Source: JAWKRB01 sp041389885
GTDB lineage: Bacteria; Myxococcota_A; Polyangia; Polyangiales; Ga0077539
Assembly: GCA_041389885.1 (NCBI GenBank)
Contig: JAWKRB010000019.1
Coordinates: forward strand, 103,167 to 167,166
Reading direction: 5' to 3'
DNA: 64,000 nucleotides
The translations under genes were made by a program, and so were the position numbers. The notes under the pieces are model-generated. The model made no database searches. It had not been told where the DNA came from and saw only the letters and a list, made by a program, of their open reading frames with translations. Of the stretch, positions 59,701 through 64,000 are shown in pieces; position 1 is the stretch's first letter; every line of letters begins with the position of its first letter.

Positions 59701-60987
59701 GGCTGATTCGCCTCGACCCCACGACCGGCGCGGCGACCACCACGGTCATCACGCTGTCGGCGCCCATCGTGGTCAACACCTCGTCGAACATCGGCGGCGT
59801 GTACTCCGGCTACGACCGCGCGGTGGTGACCAACGGCAGCAACGCCTACGACATCACGATCCCCTCCGGGGTGACGCGCAACCTGGGCACCCAGGGCATC
59901 CCCAACCTCCGCCGCGCCTGCGGCGGCACCTGGGCCAACTGGGGCGTCGTCGAGAACATCAGCGGCAGGCTCTACCTGGACTACCTCACCACCAACAACC
60001 GCATCTATCGCGTGCCGACGGGCAGCACCTCGGGCACGATCGTGGGCACCCAGGCCTTCACCAACCTCGGCGACGCGTGCTCGTTCACGGTCTCGCCGAT
60101 CCTCAACCGCTGGTACCTGTCCAGCGACGCGGTCACCCAGTTCAGGGCCTCGACGACGGAGACCCTCGTGGTCTGCAACGCGACGATGTCGCGGCCCAAC
60201 GCGAGCTTCCGCCTGGGCACCCTCGCGAGCACCGGCTGCCGCGTCGCCGAGGTCGGCCCCGTCGCGGGTGAAGACTACGGCGGCCTCGCGCTCTCGAACA
60301 CCGGGGTGTTCTACGGATCGACCCCCGGCGCGATGCGCGCCTCGGCGGGCGACCTCGGCAACGCCGCGGCGCTCACCCCCGCGCGCCGCATCGCCGGCCT
60401 GGTGTCGGAGATGCGCTTCGCGCGCGTCTTCTCGTTCGGCAGCGGCACCACGCCGATCACCAACGGCGGCACCAACGTCGTGAACAGCCTCGTCGAGCTC
60501 GACGGCAACACCGGCGCGCCCACGGGCCGCACGATCCCCCCTCTCGCAGAGCCTCACCCTCACCGCGGGCGCGGGCATCTTCTCGGGCTGGGAGATGGTC
60601 GGCGTCTGGACCGGCGGTCGCGCCTACGAGATCGCGATCCCCACGGGCACCGTGCGCGACCTCGGCGCGGTGAGCGTGTCGGGGTACGGCTGCGTCAGCG
60701 GCTACTTCTTCGGCATCATCGAGTACTTCGGCGGCGTTCACTACCTCGTGAACCGCACCGCGACCTCGAACAACAACCGCATCACGCGGACCACCGTGCC
60801 CTCGGGCGCCGTCGCGACCCTCGCGACCTTCACCAGCCTCGGCGACATGTGCGACGTGAACTTCACGCCGGGCCGCAACCGCTGGTACTTCCACGTCGAG
60901 ACCTCGAACCAGTTCCGCACGCCCGCGGCGGCGGAGAGCCAGGACGAGACCCTCGGCTACTGCTCGGCGTCGTACTCGAACCCGTAG
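56787..60987 (+). CDS. Large Cys-rich repeat lipoprotein, frame break near the 3' end
   Basis: GGAGG lies five bases before the ATG. After a lipobox (MQAC, Cys21) come PEDTGT repeats. About eleven Cys-rich units of the form CPxGQTxCGGxCVxxxTDxxNCGxCGxxC follow. Then comes a PPC-like beta domain (GRDVFYRFTLTAGELVY, YLPAGTYYLVLSGC), two more Cys units, and duplicated propeller-like repeats (SFRIDSLTTTSC, YDGLLSNLRTGEVYTLAT). At a C6 run (60536-60541) the frame shifts: TGRTIPP must join LSQSLTLTAGAGIFSGW, which continues to the true end SASYSNP at 60987. Without the shift the frame runs on nonsensically to 61106. The protein has about 1,400 residues and is a surface adhesin or matrix protein by style. 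Confidence 0.8.
57012..57110. repeat. 18-bp tandem repeat coding PEDTGT units
   Basis: Five to six copies of an 18-base unit code Pro-Glu-Asp-Thr-Gly-Thr after the lipobox, with one Ala variant. It forms the spacer between lipid anchor and Cys-rich domain and could vary in length by slippage. Confidence 0.85.
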
Positions 60988-60999
60988 CCCCTCAGGGCT
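60986..60999 (+). terminator. Small hairpin over the lipoprotein stop
   Basis: AGCCC (60986-60990) pairs with GGGCT (60995-60999) around a CTCA loop and is followed by a C run, not a T run. Support is weak. Confidence 0.25.
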
Positions 61000-61116
61000 C
61001 CCCCCACGATCCCCGCGTCGAGACCTCGGCGCGGGGCCCTCCCCCCTCAGAGCGACCAGGACCCAGGCTCCCGCCGCGCGATCGCGCGGGTCCGGAGACG
61101 GCGTAGACTCTCGGCG

Positions 61117-63993
61117 ATGCGCCCCGTCGCCCTGCTCGTCGCCCTCACCGCGCTCGGATGCACCACGTCCTTCGAGCCCGCGTCGCTCCCCACACGAGAC
61201 GCGGGCGCCGACCTCGCGAACGACCTCCCCGGCCCTGACGTCCGCGACGCGCCAACGCCCGCGGACCTGCCCGACGCGACGAGCTGCGGCGCCGCGGGCG
61301 CGCCCTGCTGCGACGCCGCCGCCGTGCGCTGCGAGGCGGGCTCCATCTGCAACGAGGGCCTCTGCGTCGCCTGTCCCGGCGCCACCGTCGCCTGCGCCGG
61401 CGGCTGCGTCGACCCCCAGACGAGCCTCGGTCACTGCGGACGCTGCGGCAACGCGTGCGCCAGCGGCGAGAGCTGCGTCGGCGGCTCCTGCACCCTGGTG
61501 TGCCCCGCCGGGCTCAACGCCTGCGACGGACGCTGCGTCGACCTCGCCCGCAGCGGCTCGCACTGCGGCGCCTGCGCCACGAGCTGCGCCCTCGGCGCGC
61601 TCTGCCAGGGAGGCAGCTGCGTCGTGTCGTGCGCGCCTGGCGAGAGCGTGTGCGCCGGCGCCTGCGTCGACACCGCGACCAGCGCGTCACACTGCGGAGC
61701 CTGCGGCGCGCGCTGCGCCCCCCCGAACGCCGCGCCCCGGTGCCAGGGGGGCGTCTGCGCCATCGCCTCGTGCGCGGACGGCTTCGGCGATTGCGACGGG
61801 AGCGCCGCCAACGGCTGCGAGACCGACCTTCGCTCCCCGACGAACTGCGGGCGCTGCGGCGCCGTGTGCGAGCCGAGCAACGCGACGCCGTCCTGCTCCG
61901 CGGGGGTCTGCGCCGTGGCGGGCTGCACGCCCGGGTTCGGCGACTGCGACGGGAGCGCCGCCAACGGCTGCGAGGTCGACCTCAGCCGCGACGTGCGAAA
62001 CTGCGGCGGATGCGGCACGGTGTGCCCCACGGCCCCTCCGGGCAGGGTCGCGGTCTGCATCGACCGCGCGTGCACCACCGTCACCGCCAACTGCGCCACG
62101 GGACGGGCCGAGTGCGGCGGCGCCTCGTCGAGCGACTGCGAGACCGACATCACGACGGTGCGCGACTGCGGGCGCTGCGGCAACGCGTGCGCCATCCCCA
62201 ACGCGACGAACACCTGCGAGAACGGCAGGTGCCACCTGTCCTCGTGCGCGGCGGGCTTCGAGAATTGCGACGGTGACGCGGCCAACGGCTGCGAGGTCGA
62301 CGTGCGCACCTCCGCCGCGAACTGCGGCGGCTGCCGACGCGCGTGCGCCCTGCCCAACGCGAACGCCCGCTGCGACGCGGGCGCCTGCGCGGTGCTCTCG
62401 TGCGCGCAGGGCTTCGCCGACTGCGACCAGAACCCGACCAACGGCTGCGAGGTCGACCTGCGCACCAGCAGCACGAGCTGCGGCGCCTGCGGCGCGCGGT
62501 GCCAGGCCGCCAACGGCGCCGCGGCCTGCGTCGGCGGGCAGTGCGTGCTGAGCGCCTGCGCCGCAGGCTTCGCCGACTGCGACGGCAACCTCGCCAACGG
62601 GTGCGAGACCCGCACCAGCGCCGACGCGGCGAACTGCGGCGCGTGCCGAAACGCCTGCGTGCTCCCCAACGCGACGCCGCGCTGCGCCGGCGGCGCGTGC
62701 CAGGTCGACGGGTGCGCCTCAGGCTTTCAGAACTGCGACGGCGACGCGGCCAACGGCTGCGAGGTCGACCTGCGCACCTCGTCGCAGCACTGCGGCGCCT
62801 GCAACCGCCCCTGCGTCGTCGCCAACGGCACCGGCGCCTGCGACGGCGGCAGCTGCCGCATCGCCAGCTGCGCCGCGGGATACGCCGACTGCGACAACGA
62901 CCCCGAGAACGGGTGCGAGACCAGCACGACGACCGCGCAGAACTGCGGGCGCTGCGGCGCGGTGTGCCCCACGAACAGCGTGTGCTCCGCCGGGGCCTGC
63001 GCGTCGGCCTGCGCCCCGGGGCTGACCTTCTGCGCCGGCGCGTGCGTCGCGACGCAGTCCGACCCGCAGCACTGCGGGTCCTGCACGACCGTGTGCCCGG
63101 CGCGGGCCAACGCCGCCGCCACCTGCGCCGCGGGCGCCTGCGGCTACGCCTGCACCGCGGGCTTCGGCGACTGCGACGGCGACGCGAGCAACGGGTGCGA
63201 GGCGCGCCTCGACTCCCGCGAGAACTGCGGCGGCTGCGGCGCCCGCTGCTCGAACCCCCCGAACGCGCAGGCCTTCTGCAACGGGGGCACCTGCAGCTAC
63301 GCCTGCGACAGCCGGCACGCGGACTGCGACGGCGACGCGAGCAACGGCTGCGAGGTCGACGTCCTCGCCGACCCGAACAATTGCGGCCGCTGCCTCACGC
63401 GCTGCCCCCGCCCCGCGAACGCGCAGCCGGTGTGCCGCGAGGGGCACTGCACCTTCAGCTGCAACGCGGGGCGCGGCGACTGCGACGAGAGCCCCGTCAA
63501 CGGGTGCGAGACCGACCTCGTGAACACCTCCACCAGCTGCGGGAGCTGCGGCACCACCTGCCTCTCGGGCCAGTGCCGCGGGGGCGTGTGCTCCTTGTGC
63601 CTCTCCAGCGACGCCACCACCGTCGACTGCGACTGGAGCACGATCGGCGGCCTGCGCTGCCGCATCGACCTCTCCAACGACCCGATGAACTGCGGCGCCT
63701 GCGGGCAGGTGTGCCCCAGCGGCGCCAGACCCGCCCTGCACGCGAGCTTCACCGGGGTCTGCGTGAACTCCCGCTGCGTGCTGAACTGCCAGGCGGGCTG
63801 GGGCAACTGCGACGGCAGCTGGCAGAACGGCTGCGAGGTGAACACCACCTGCGACGTGCAGCACTGCGGGGGGTGCAGCAACGTCGGCGCGGGACAGGGC
63901 ACGGCCTGCCTCGGAAACAACGTCTGCTGCGGCGGCGAGTGCGTGCTCCGCGGGCGGCACACCTGCCAGCTCTCGGCCCCCGGCTGCCGCTAA
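61117..63993 (+). CDS. Large Cys-rich repeat lipoprotein
   Basis: The 958-residue protein has a lipobox ALGC (Cys15) and a short Asp/Ala/Pro spacer. About eighteen to twenty units then run to the C-terminus. They combine NCGxCGxxC with GFxDCDGxxxNGCExD, for example GFGDCDGSAANGCE (twice, nearly identical), GFADCDQNPTNGCE and ADCDGDASNGCE. Spacing between Cys is regular at 4-8 residues. No separate C-terminal domain is present; it ends with QLSAPGCR and TAA. It is a paralogue of the protein at 41754-43481 and lies 129 bases after the lipoprotein gene at 56787, perhaps in one unit. The Asp-rich loops may bind calcium; this is inference. Confidence 0.85.
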   Translation: MRPVALLVALTALGCTTSFEPASLPTRDAGADLANDLPGPDVRDAPTPADLPDATSCGAAGAPCCDAAAVRCEAGSICNEGLCVACPGATVACAGGCVDPQTSLGHCGRCGNACASGESCVGGSCTLVCPAGLNACDGRCVDLARSGSHCGACATSCALGALCQGGSCVVSCAPGESVCAGACVDTATSASHCGACGARCAPPNAAPRCQGGVCAIASCADGFGDCDGSAANGCETDLRSPTNCGRCGAVCEPSNATPSCSAGVCAVAGCTPGFGDCDGSAANGCEVDLSRDVRNCGGCGTVCPTAPPGRVAVCIDRACTTVTANCATGRAECGGASSSDCETDITTVRDCGRCGNACAIPNATNTCENGRCHLSSCAAGFENCDGDAANGCEVDVRTSAANCGGCRRACALPNANARCDAGACAVLSCAQGFADCDQNPTNGCEVDLRTSSTSCGACGARCQAANGAAACVGGQCVLSACAAGFADCDGNLANGCETRTSADAANCGACRNACVLPNATPRCAGGACQVDGCASGFQNCDGDAANGCEVDLRTSSQHCGACNRPCVVANGTGACDGGSCRIASCAAGYADCDNDPENGCETSTTTAQNCGRCGAVCPTNSVCSAGACASACAPGLTFCAGACVATQSDPQHCGSCTTVCPARANAAATCAAGACGYACTAGFGDCDGDASNGCEARLDSRENCGGCGARCSNPPNAQAFCNGGTCSYACDSRHADCDGDASNGCEVDVLADPNNCGRCLTRCPRPANAQPVCREGHCTFSCNAGRGDCDESPVNGCETDLVNTSTSCGSCGTTCLSGQCRGGVCSLCLSSDATTVDCDWSTIGGLRCRIDLSNDPMNCGACGQVCPSGARPALHASFTGVCVNSRCVLNCQAGWGNCDGSWQNGCEVNTTCDVQHCGGCSNVGAGQGTACLGNNVCCGGECVLRGRHTCQLSAPGCR

Positions 63994-64000
63994 GGAGCCA

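Noticed and set aside
53868..60578. A single minus-strand open frame of about 2,200 codons running past the ppdK start into the antisense of the Cys-rich lipoprotein
   Set aside because: GC-rich DNA rarely makes stop codons. Conserved sequence begins only at 56540 and the rest is antisense to a strong plus-strand gene with a signal peptide.

Overview
Organism. The window is very GC-rich DNA (about three quarters G+C by eye) with strong G/C third-position codon use. It carries many surface lipoproteins built from Cys-rich repeats (NCGxCGxxC) or MopE-type CDGxDxDCDG motifs, and several Pkn-type Ser/Thr kinases with one transmembrane segment and an Ala/Pro-rich tail. That mix points to a large-genome myxobacterium, most likely Polyangiales/Sandaracinaceae-like. 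This is an inference from style; there is no rRNA gene here. No phage, IS element or CRISPR array was seen.

Layout. 1-2.1 kb: end of a Cys-rich secreted protein. 2.1-7.2 kb (+): aldo/keto reductase, a 140-bp imperfect palindrome, an Old Yellow Enzyme homologue, and an ABC ATPase coupled to a permease-like protein ending in a CPBP protease domain. 7.2-10.5 kb (-): two lipoproteins and a small membrane protein. 10.6-15.8 kb (-): a TonB-dependent uptake operon (desaturase-imelysin fusion, TonB, outer-membrane receptor). 16-20.8 kb: tyrS, gatA, gatC and two small envelope proteins (-). 21-26.2 kb (+): a MopE-like lipoprotein, then rpmH-rnpA-yidD-yidC-jag-pabA, mostly joined by 4-base overlaps. 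26.2-38.3 kb: YfhO-like membrane protein, MopE-like lipoprotein, kinase, large lipoprotein, OmpA protein with calcium-type repeats, OsmC, lipid kinase and YihY. 38.2-41.5 kb (-): cupredoxin-like lipoprotein, aminotransferase and a degenerate kinase, then a tRNA-Arg(ACG) with promoter and terminator. 41.7-48.5 kb: Cys-rich lipoprotein, a badly frameshifted rsmB and two kinases around a helical protein. 48.6-56.5 kb: an orphan protein, a PrsW protease, a Pro/Ala-rich exported protein, and a ppdK operon with a cNMP/TGS/uridine-kinase fusion. 56.8-64 kb (+): two large Cys-rich lipoproteins.

How it fits together. The conserved core is translation and envelope biogenesis: tyrS, gatCA, rpmH, rnpA, yidC, jag, rsmB. 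Around it lie metal or iron uptake, signalling kinases and surface Cys-rich lipoproteins. Most interesting are unusual domain fusions: desaturase-imelysin with an internal lipobox, permease-CPBP, and cNMP-TGS-uridine kinase beside ppdK. The 140-bp palindrome and a hidden charged-repeat gene with a probable ACG start also stand out.

Caution. At least five loci show single-base frame breaks, mostly in G/C runs: 0.36, 13.2-13.5, 38.8-39.9, 43.5-44.8 and 60.5 kb. The broken reading frames stay conserved on both sides of each break, so sequence error is at least as likely as real gene decay. Protein ends in those loci are approximate.
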